A stretch of 5,952 bases of DNA, taken from DATDOO01 sp035293245. GTDB taxonomy: Bacteria; Pseudomonadota; Gammaproteobacteria; Methylococcales; Methylococcaceae. Below the pieces are notes generated by a model. It ran no database searches. It saw only the letters and a program-made list of their open reading frames with translations, and had not been told where the DNA came from. This document shows, piece by piece, positions 1-4,461 of the stretch (position 1 is the first letter of the stretch; each line of letters begins with the position of its first letter). The position numbers and the translations under genes were made by a program. The stretch lies in NCBI GenBank assembly GCA_035293245.1, contig DATDOO010000129.1, positions 1 through 5,952 on the forward strand, read 5' to 3'.

Positions 1-545
1 TCGGGGAGGCAAGCGAGCAGCAATTCCGCGCCCAGGAGCGACAGGCGGTCGTGCAGTTCGCCGGCGGTCTCACCCGGCAGGATGGGGCAGGATGCCTCGC
101 GGTAGACCGGGCCGGCGTCGAGCTTGGCTTCGATGCGCATCAGGCTGACGCCGGTCGTCGCGTCGCCGGAGAGGACGGCGCGCTGGATGGGCGCCGCGCC
201 GCGCCAGCGCGGCAGGAGCGAGGCGTGGATGTTGACGCAGCCCAGACGCGGTATGTCCAGCACCGCCTGGGGCAGAAGCATGCCATAGGCGACCACGATG
301 AGGAGGTCGGGCTGCAAGTCGCGGAGGCGTTCCAGCGCTTCCGGCTCGCGGAAGGACGCGGGCTGCTCCACGGCGATGCCGTGGGCAAGGGCCAGTTGCT
401 TGACCGGGCCGGAAGTCAGCGTCCGCCCCCGGCCGGCGGGCCGGTCGGGCTGGGTGTACACCGCGCGGACGGGGTAGTCGTTTTCCAGCAGCCGTTTCAG
501 TGGCGGCACGGCGAACTCCGGCGTGCCGGCGAAGACGAGGTTCAT
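1..545 (-). CDS. fmt: Methionyl-tRNA formyltransferase, N-terminal part (runs off left edge)
   Basis: Transfers a formyl group from 10-formyltetrahydrofolate to the amino group of methionyl-initiator-tRNA in the cytoplasm. The visible 181 residues begin MNLVFAGTPEFAVPPL, the usual Rossmann-like N-terminus of Fmt. They contain the folate-site block VNIHASLLPRWRGAAPIQ (about 104–121) and LDAGPVY (about 142–148). N105, H107 and D143 match the conserved catalytic Asn/His/Asp of the family. Family members are about 310 residues, so the rest of the catalytic domain and the C-terminal tRNA-binding domain lie outside the window. The ATG at 545–543 is fixed from upstream by an in-frame TAA two codons earlier (551–549). 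There is no well-spaced Shine-Dalgarno, only AAGG one base before the ATG, so initiation may depend on coupling to an upstream reading frame. It follows def on the same strand, but with an unusually long repeat-filled gap. Identification is firm. Confidence 0.95.
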   Translation of the reverse strand, partial: MNLVFAGTPEFAVPPLKRLLENDYPVRAVYTQPDRPAGRGRTLTSGPVKQLALAHGIAVEQPASFREPEALERLRDLQPDLLIVVAYGMLLPQAVLDIPRLGCVNIHASLLPRWRGAAPIQRAVLSGDATTGVSLMRIEAKLDAGPVYREASCPILPGETAGELHDRLSLLGAELLLACLP

Positions 546-709
546 GCCTTAACGTGAAAGTCGCAGCAACCTTGCTTACCCTCTCCCTCCGGGACAAATC
601 CGTCGGGAGCGGATTTGCACGCCTCGCGCCCGTAGTGTGCCGGGCAGGGAGAGCCCGGCATGATTGGGCCGGGGTGAGGGAAACGATCATGGCGAACAGT
701 CGCGCTCAT
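542..709 (-). CDS. Possible 55-residue leader ORF inside repeat DNA, overlapping fmt start
   Basis: This is a speculative small reading frame. Its ATG (709–707) is preceded by AGGGAGG (722–716) with a six-base spacer, the best Shine-Dalgarno on the minus strand here. Its TGA (544–542) overlaps the fmt ATG as ATGA, the classic geometry for translational coupling. The peptide starts MSATVRHDRFPHPGP and includes CKSAPDGFVPEGEGK. It has no recognisable domain and reads like translated CCCTCACCCC-type intergenic repeat, so its sequence is probably not selected as a protein. If translated, its use may be to bring ribosomes to fmt, which lacks a good site of its own. It could equally be a chance frame. 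Confidence 0.2.
   Translation of the reverse strand: MSATVRHDRFPHPGPIMPGSPCPAHYGREACKSAPDGFVPEGEGKQGCCDFHVKA
576..682. repeat. CCCTC-type intergenic repeat element with two internal hairpins
   Basis: The ends are imperfect inverted repeats: TTACCCTCTCCC (576–587) against GGGGTGAGGGAA (671–682) matches at 10 of 12 positions. Inside are CTCTCCCT (581–588) and its exact reverse complement AGGGAGAG (646–653). There are also two hairpins: CAAATCCG/CGGATTTG (595–602 and 610–617, loop TCGGGAG), and TGCCGGGC/GCCCGGCA (638–645 and 653–660, loop AGGGAGA). CCCTCTCCC…GGGGTGAGGG motifs are familiar as dispersed intergenic repeats in proteobacteria. Membership of a named family is not claimed. It lies just upstream of fmt on the transcribed side, so the hairpins would form in the def–fmt mRNA. 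Confidence 0.6.
593..632 (-). repeat. Hairpin repeat unit, copy 1 (minus orientation)
   Basis: Read on the minus strand, this 40-base unit is CGGGCGCGAGGCGTGCAAATC, eleven bases, then GATTTGTC, so it contains its own CAAATC…GATTTG hairpin. A second copy lies in the opposite orientation at 736–776. The first 22 bases agree at 20 positions and the terminal GATTTGTC is identical; only the loop region differs. The two copies could therefore also pair with each other across about 100 bases. Confidence 0.7.
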
Positions 710-808
710 GGGATACCTCCCTGTATCGCCCCCTTCGGGCGCGATGCGTGCAAATCGTCTGTCCTGCCGATTTGTCATGATCCAGTGCGGCTGGTGGCCA
801 TGATCGTT
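682..808. repeat. 12-bp perfect inverted repeat bracketing copy 2 and touching the def stop
   Basis: AACGATCATGGC (682–693) is the exact reverse complement of GCCATGATCGTT (797–808). The right arm contains two bases of the def TAA stop codon (809–807 on the minus strand). The left arm begins where the CCCTC element ends. The arms enclose about 103 bases, including the second hairpin unit. They may be the ends of a small inserted element or the base of a long RNA stem after def. Confidence 0.5.
736..776 (+). repeat. Hairpin repeat unit, copy 2 (plus orientation)
   Basis: This is the inverted partner of the unit at 593–632: CGGGCGCGATGCGTGCAAATC, twelve bases, then GATTTGTC. Its internal stem is CAAATCG (751–757) with CGATTTG (768–774). 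Just before it, ATCGC (725–729) and GCGAT (741–745) enclose CCC/GGG, forming another compact hairpin that overlaps the left part of the unit. The loop sequence has diverged from copy 1 while the stem arms are kept, as expected if the hairpin is the maintained part. Confidence 0.7.
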
Positions 809-1355
809 AGATGGCGGTGTGATGGGAGGGGCGCGCGTCGCCTTTGCGGGCGGTGGCCCGCTCGCGGCGGGCTTTTTCCAGTTTCTTGCGGGCGCGCTGG
901 CGCTTGAGCGCCGAGAGATAATCCACGAACAATTTGCCGTCCAGGTGATCCATCTCGTGCTGGACGCACACCGCCAGCAGCTTGTCGGCCTCCATCTCGA
1001 ACGGTTTGCCGTCGCGGTCCAGGGCACGTACGGTCACGGTGGCCGCGCGGCGCACCTTCTCGAAAATGCCCGGCACGGACAAACAGCCTTCCTCGGATTC
1101 TTCCTCCCCCGCGCGGGCGAGAATTTCCGGGTTGATGAAGACCAGCGGCGCGTCCTTTTCCTCGCTGATGTCCATGACGATCAGCCGCTTGGCCACGTTC
1201 ACCTGCGGGGCGGCCAGACCCACGCCGGGCGCGACGTACATGGTTTCGAACATGTCGTCGATCAGCCTGCGGATGGCGTCGTCCACCGTCTCGACCGGCT
1301 TGGCCCTGACGCGCAACCGCTCGTCGGGATATTCGAGGATATTCAGGATAGCCAT
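807..1355 (-). CDS. def: Peptide deformylase
   Basis: A cytoplasmic metalloenzyme that removes the N-formyl group from nascent proteins, undoing the modification made by Fmt next door. The 182-residue product carries all three family motifs: GVGLAAPQ (44–51), EGCLS (89–93) and QHEMDH (132–137). The metal ligands are C91, H133 and H137, with E134 as catalytic base. The length is slightly above the usual 165–170 because of a strongly basic tail after about residue 150 (KRQRARKKLEKARRER), rich in Arg, Lys and Ala. The ATG at 1355–1353 gives the typical start MAILNILEYPDERLR; no strong Shine-Dalgarno is visible. It is transcribed divergently from the LysM gene and upstream of fmt. Identification is firm. 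Confidence 0.97.
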   Translation of the reverse strand: MAILNILEYPDERLRVRAKPVETVDDAIRRLIDDMFETMYVAPGVGLAAPQVNVAKRLIVMDISEEKDAPLVFINPEILARAGEEESEEGCLSVPGIFEKVRRAATVTVRALDRDGKPFEMEADKLLAVCVQHEMDHLDGKLFVDYLSALKRQRARKKLEKARRERATARKGDARPSHHTAI

Positions 1356-1371
1356 GGCGCGTTCGATACTG

Positions 1372-1450
1372 TTGCAACGGAATATAGAATGAAATTTTAT
1401 CCGAGTTTATCTACACTTTGACGGGAATGTCCCTCTCATAAGCCTTATAT
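1372..1450. promoter_or_regulatory. Divergent promoter region between def and the LysM gene
   Basis: This is an AT-richer island in an otherwise GC-rich window, lying between two divergent starts, so promoters are expected here. For def (minus strand), TAAAAT at 1399–1394 is a good -10 candidate 39 bases before the ATG, but no convincing -35 sits upstream. For the plus strand, TTGCAA (1372–1377) and TTTTAT (1395–1400) have a 17-base spacing, each matching 4 of 6 consensus bases. TTGACG (1418–1423) is a better -35 but lacks a -10 at normal distance; the nearest, TTATAT at 1445–1450, is 21 bases away. The region call is safer than any individual box. Confidence 0.45.
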
Positions 1451-1485
1451 GCCGCCGCCGTGCGGCGAAATCAACCGGATGAACG

Positions 1486-1493
1486 AAAAGGAA
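1486..1493 (+). promoter_or_regulatory. Ribosome binding site setting the LysM gene start
   Basis: AAAAGGAA lies six to eight bases before the ATG at 1499. It decides that start over the in-frame upstream GTG at 1460, which has no such site and would put a charged 13-residue extension before the signal peptide. Confidence 0.7.
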
Positions 1494-1498
1494 CGATC

Positions 1499-2605
1499 AT
1501 GACGATGCGCCGCAAGCTGTTCGCCTTGCTGATTCTCTCCATCGCCTGCTTTTCCACCGGTGCAAGGTCCCGGGAAGTTGCCTTGGCCGCCGATCATCCG
1601 GCGAGTTACACCATCGCTCCCGGCGATACGATATGGAGCGTGGCCGGAAAATTCCTCCAGGATCCTGCCCAATGGCCCCAACTCTGGAGCAATCGCCACC
1701 AGGCGGAACAGCCGCTCTTCGCCGGCGACACGCTTACCCTGGTGGAGCAGGGCGGGCAGGCGCGACTGGTACTGCAACGCGGCAGCGCGGCGCCGGCGGC
1801 GAGCGGCGGCGAGGCGGCATCCACCGCATCCGGCAAAGACACGCCTTACGAAATCAAGGTCCAGCCGCGCATCCGTGAAGTCCCGGCCGATCAGGCCATT
1901 CCCATCATCCCCCTGGATCATATCCGCCAGTTTCTGACCACCCCGCGCGTCGTCTCTCCCGAGGAACTGGCCGATGCGCCCCGCGTGGTGCGCGTCGCGG
2001 ACGAGCACATCACCGGCGGCGCGGGGGACCGCATTTACGTCGCCGGTATCGAGGAAAGTTCCAGGGACGGCTATACCCTGTTCCGCGCCGGCAAGCCTTA
2101 CAAGGACGGGGGTAACGGCGAGATCGTCGGTTACGAAAGCGTGTATGTGGGCGACACCCGTTTGCAGAGCATGTCCGAGGATGTCGCCACCCTGCTGATG
2201 ACCCGCAGCGTGCGCGAGATCCTGCCCGGCGACCGCCTCCTGCCCATCGCCGAGGAAATCATTCCCACCCACTACACGCCCCACGCCCCGGAGAAAAACA
2301 TCCAGGGCCACATCGTCGGGGTGGTGGACGGAGTGACGCAGATCGGCCAGTACAACGTGGTGATCCTCGACCGCGGCGAGGAAGACGGCGTGGAGATCGG
2401 CCACACCCTGGACATTCTCCAGCGTGGGGGATACAAACAGGAAGGGTATACCCGCAACTTCTTCAGCGAGGAAGAAAAGCTCCGCCTGCCGGACGAATTT
2501 TCCGGCTCGCTGCTGGTGTTCCGTCCTTTCGAGCGGGTCAGCTACGCGCTGGTCATGAAGGCTACCCGGGCCATTCACATCAACGATATCGTCCGGACGC
2601 CGTAA
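1499..2605 (+). CDS. Exported LysM-domain protein upstream of dprA
   Basis: A 368-residue protein predicted to be exported and to bind peptidoglycan through one LysM domain. MTMRRKLFALLILSIACFSTG is a positively charged, hydrophobic signal sequence with likely cleavage after ALA (residue 30). A Cys at 17 is not in a good lipobox. LysM covers about residues 36–82: YTIAPGDTIWSVAGKFL, then DPAQWPQLW and FAGDTLTL. A small linker rich in Ala, Gly and Ser (about 95–113) leads to a long conserved-looking C-terminal region (about 115–368) with no fold I can name. It contains GDRIYVAG, a second GDRLLPIAEE, and a VVILDRGEEDGVEIGHTLDI stretch resembling the carbohydrate- or lipid-facing beta domains of envelope proteins. 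LysM proteins next to dprA are common in betaproteobacteria; the role is unknown. The TAA stop at 2603–2605 directly abuts a palindromic repeat. Confidence 0.9.
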   Translation: MTMRRKLFALLILSIACFSTGARSREVALAADHPASYTIAPGDTIWSVAGKFLQDPAQWPQLWSNRHQAEQPLFAGDTLTLVEQGGQARLVLQRGSAAPAASGGEAASTASGKDTPYEIKVQPRIREVPADQAIPIIPLDHIRQFLTTPRVVSPEELADAPRVVRVADEHITGGAGDRIYVAGIEESSRDGYTLFRAGKPYKDGGNGEIVGYESVYVGDTRLQSMSEDVATLLMTRSVREILPGDRLLPIAEEIIPTHYTPHAPEKNIQGHIVGVVDGVTQIGQYNVVILDRGEEDGVEIGHTLDILQRGGYKQEGYTRNFFSEEEKLRLPDEFSGSLLVFRPFERVSYALVMKATRAIHINDIVRTP

Positions 2606-2749
2606 GAACCTGTCCCAAAACTGTAGCGAGCGGGCGTCAGCCGGGTGTGGACGGAGCGCAGAAACCGGAGTTTACTTGGCTGTAAATGAGGATTTCGAGC
2701 ACCGCCCTCACCCGGATTACGTCCGCGCAGTAGGTTTTGGGGCGGGTTC
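2606..2749. mobile_element. MITE-like palindromic element with TAA flanks
   Basis: The terminal inverted repeats GAACCTGTCCCAAAAC (2606–2621) and GGTTTTGGGGCGGGTTC (2733–2749) match at 14 of 16 positions, and both mismatches would be G·U pairs in RNA. A second paired block, 2630–2654 with 2702–2726, matches at 20 of 25. Towards the centre, GAAA/TTTC and TTTAC (2671–2675) with GTAAA (2682–2686) continue the pairing, so the whole 144 bp folds into one imperfect hairpin. TAA stands on each side (2603–2605 and 2750–2752), consistent with a 3-bp target duplication, though three bases could match by chance. It encodes no transposase, so movement would need a helper elsewhere. If transcribed, it would form a long structured RNA between the LysM gene and dprA. 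Confidence 0.75.
2667..2670 (+). promoter_or_regulatory. Shine-Dalgarno inside the MITE-like element, serving dprA TTG start
   Basis: GGAG lies five bases before TTG (2676–2678), near the loop of the palindrome. From that TTG the frame is open through the element's right arm into dprA. It is the only standard start codon (ATG, GTG or TTG) in frame between the LysM stop and the conserved part of DprA. Confidence 0.5.
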
Positions 2750-3863
2750 TAAAGGTTTTCCCATAGACGTCGAGGACCGGTGTTACTGGCTCGCCCTGTG
2801 GCGCGCGCCGGGTGTGGGCGCGGCCACGTTCCGGACGATTCTGGAGCGCGTCGGAAATCCGAGAGCCCTGTTTTTCGACTCGCCCGGCGCCCGGCGCGCG
2901 CTCGGCCTGCGCGAGGCGACCCTGGCGTATCTGCGCAATCCCGACTGGGCGGGCGTCGAGCGGGACGAAAATTGGCTGGCCGGCGAGCACCGCCATCTGC
3001 TCACCCTGCACGACCCTCGCTATCCGCCACTTCTGGCGCAAATCGCCGACCCGCCGCCCTTGCTGTTCGTCCACGGCGACGCCGAGTACCTCTCCCGGCC
3101 CCAATTGGCCATGGTCGGCAGTCGCAATCCCACGCCTCTCGGTGCGCAAACCGCCTTTGACTTTGCCCGCTCCCTGGCCGCTGCCGGTTTGACCGTCACC
3201 AGCGGCCTGGCATCGGGGATCGACGCCGCCAGCCATCGCGGCGCGCTGGAAACCGGCGCCACCGTGGCGGTCATGGGCACCGGCCCCGATCGCGTTTATC
3301 CTGCCCGGCACCGGGAGCTTGCTCACCACATTGCCGCGAATGGGGCGCTGGTTTCCGAGTGGCCGACCGGCACGCCGGTGCTGGCCAACAACTTCCCGCG
3401 CCGCAACCGCCTTATCAGCGGGCTGAGCCTGGGGACTCTGGTGGTGGAGGCCGCGGCGCAGAGCGGCTCGCTGATTACCGCCCGCCTGGCCCTGGAGCAG
3501 GGCCGCGAAGTGCTGGCCATCCCCGGCTCCATCCACAATCCGCTGGCGCGCGGCTGCAACGCCCTGATCCGCCAGGGCGCCAAGCTGGTGGAGACCATCG
3601 AGGACGTGCTGGAGGAAATCGCCCCGTTGTTGCCTTCCGTGCCGGTTCCTTGTGCTCTTGACGGGTTGTCTTCGCGCTCCGCTTCCCTGGACGCGGAGCA
3701 CCTGGAAATCTTGAAATTGGTTGCTTACGAACCCACCTCCGTGGATACTCTTGCCGTAGCGAGCGGCGAAACCGCGGAATCAGTGGCTTCCATGCTGCTC
3801 ATCCTGGAACTGGAAGGGTATGTCGCTTCCCTTCCCGGCGGCCGCTACCAGCGGCTCAAATGA
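2676..3863 (+). CDS. dprA: DNA processing protein DprA (start within a repeat element)
   Basis: DprA binds single-stranded DNA taken up in natural transformation and loads RecA on it in the cytoplasm. From TTG 2676 the product is 395 residues. A helical N-terminal region (about 35–110, WLALWRAPGVGAATF) is followed by the Rossmann-like core (about 115–320). The core has VGSRNPT (147–153), SGLASGIDAASHRGAL (176–191), GTGPDRVYPARH (201–212), NFPRRNRLISGLS (239–251) and SGSLITARLALEQGREV. A winged-helix-like C-terminal domain occupies about 340–395. The first 25 residues are translated MITE DNA and are not typical of the family. A normal N-terminus would begin at residue 30 (codon 2763–2765, now ATA), 7 bases after AAAGG at 2751–2755. 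The start is therefore uncertain: TTG 2676 is the only standard option seen. The stop overlaps the upstream smg start option as ATGA. Function call firm, start tentative. Confidence 0.93.
   Translation: MAVNEDFEHRPHPDYVRAVGFGAGSKGFPIDVEDRCYWLALWRAPGVGAATFRTILERVGNPRALFFDSPGARRALGLREATLAYLRNPDWAGVERDENWLAGEHRHLLTLHDPRYPPLLAQIADPPPLLFVHGDAEYLSRPQLAMVGSRNPTPLGAQTAFDFARSLAAAGLTVTSGLASGIDAASHRGALETGATVAVMGTGPDRVYPARHRELAHHIAANGALVSEWPTGTPVLANNFPRRNRLISGLSLGTLVVEAAAQSGSLITARLALEQGREVLAIPGSIHNPLARGCNALIRQGAKLVETIEDVLEEIAPLLPSVPVPCALDGLSSRSASLDAEHLEILKLVAYEPTSVDTLAVASGETAESVASMLLILELEGYVASLPGGRYQRLK
2751..2755 (+). promoter_or_regulatory. Likely ancestral dprA Shine-Dalgarno with ATA in the start position
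   Basis: AAAGG immediately follows the MITE-like element and lies 7 bases before ATA (2763–2765), in frame with dprA at the point where typical DprA proteins begin (DVEDRCYWLALWR). If the element and one TAA are removed, LysM stop, AAAGG and this codon become a compact ten-base junction. I infer a former ATG here; use of AUA as a start is rare but not excluded. Confidence 0.4.
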
Positions 3864-3877
3864 TTTTCGGTATCCGA

Positions 3878-4339
3878 ATGAAAGAAAACGTTTTCGATGT
3901 CCTGATCTACCTGTTCGAGAATTATCTGGAAGACGAGTCGCGCATCGCGACCGATCCGGACACGGTAAGGGACGAGCTCCTGGAAGCGGGTTTTCCGGCA
4001 GCGGAAATCAGCAAGGCGTTCCACTGGCTGGAATCGCTGTCCGAGTCGCGCCCCATCCGCCTGTCCACCTCGTTTCGCGTTTTCTGCGCCGACGAGATGG
4101 CGCGCCTGGACGTGGAATGCCGGGGTTTTCTGCTGTTTCTCGAACAATGCGGCATTCTCAATCCCGCCAGCCGCGAACTGGTGATCGACCGGGCGATGGC
4201 GCTGGACGAGGAAAACATCACCTTGGACGATCTCAAGTGGTTGATCCTGCTGGTGCTGTTCAGCCAGCCCGACGAGGAAACCGCCTATGCCCGCATGGAG
4301 CATCTGATGGATCATCATCTCCCCACCGTCTGGCATTGA
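3878..4339 (+). CDS. smg: Smg family protein (DUF494)
   Basis: A small acidic, helical cytoplasmic protein of the Smg/DUF494 family, found beside dprA in many proteobacteria; its function is not established. From ATG 3878 it is 153 residues and begins MKENVFDVLIYLFENYLEDE, matching the family's usual FDVLxYLFE opening. Other family stretches are ECRGFLLFLEQCGILNP, REL(V)IDRAMALD and LDDLKWLILLVLFSQPDEE. An in-frame ATG at 3860 overlaps the dprA stop as ATGA and would add MIFGIR. It favours coupling but is less like the family N-terminus; neither start has a strong Shine-Dalgarno. In E. coli, dprA and smg are followed by yrdD, a protein resembling topoisomerase I zinc fingers; here the full topA follows, an interesting parallel. 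Confidence 0.92.
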   Translation: MKENVFDVLIYLFENYLEDESRIATDPDTVRDELLEAGFPAAEISKAFHWLESLSESRPIRLSTSFRVFCADEMARLDVECRGFLLFLEQCGILNPASRELVIDRAMALDEENITLDDLKWLILLVLFSQPDEETAYARMEHLMDHHLPTVWH

Positions 4340-4378
4340 GTTTCCCGCCCTCGGGCCGCTTGCCAGCGCCATCGTCCT

Positions 4379-4407
4379 TTGCTAAATAACTCCCCCGTTA
4401 TTCGAAT
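4379..4407 (+). promoter_or_regulatory. Weak candidate promoter before topA
   Basis: TTGCTA (4379–4384) and TCGAAT (4402–4407) are 17 bases apart and each matches 4 of 6 sigma-70 consensus bases, inside the 122-base smg–topA gap. topA promoters in other bacteria respond to supercoiling, so a separate promoter is plausible. The sequence match alone is weak. Confidence 0.25.
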
Positions 4408-4426
4408 TCGGCGCGCCGCGCCGGAT
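4406..4426. other. GC-rich hairpin in the topA leader
   Basis: CGGCGC (4409–4414) and GCGCCG (4418–4423) form a six-pair stem with loop GCC, extended by T·G, T-A and A-T pairs to about nine. It overlaps the end of the candidate -10 and sits 35 bases before the topA ATG. No T-run follows, so it is not a standard intrinsic terminator. Confidence 0.45.
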
Positions 4427-4461
4427 CGTTTCCGCATCCCGCCACGCGATTTACGGTCTCC

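Noticed and set aside
576..808. CRISPR array or phage-type array in the repeat-rich gap
   Set aside because: There are only two copies of the unit, in opposite orientations, with no regular spacers.
542..1027. 161-codon minus-strand frame spanning the def 3' end and the repeat region
   Set aside because: The upstream two thirds is an out-of-frame reading of def. Only the last 55 codons, with their own Shine-Dalgarno, merit a separate low-confidence mention.
1460..1498. Upstream GTG start for the LysM gene
   Set aside because: It adds a charged 13-residue stretch before the signal sequence and lacks a Shine-Dalgarno; the ATG at 1499 has AAAAGGAA at the right distance.
1544..1552. Possible lipoprotein signal (Cys17 after LSIA)
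   Set aside because: The residue three before the cysteine is Ser rather than Leu, Val or Ile and the -2 position is Ile, so it is a poor lipobox; the later ALA site suits ordinary signal peptidase better.
1445..2578. 377-codon minus-strand frame opposite the LysM gene
   Set aside because: The plus strand has a signal peptide, LysM domain and a good ribosome site; the antisense product is low-complexity and unrecognisable.
2637..3701. 354-codon minus-strand frame opposite dprA
   Set aside because: It is a shadow of the conserved DprA frame, and its C-terminal end is only translated repeat element.
4347..4356. GCCC/GGGC as a terminator after smg
   Set aside because: The loop would have only two bases and there is no following T-run.
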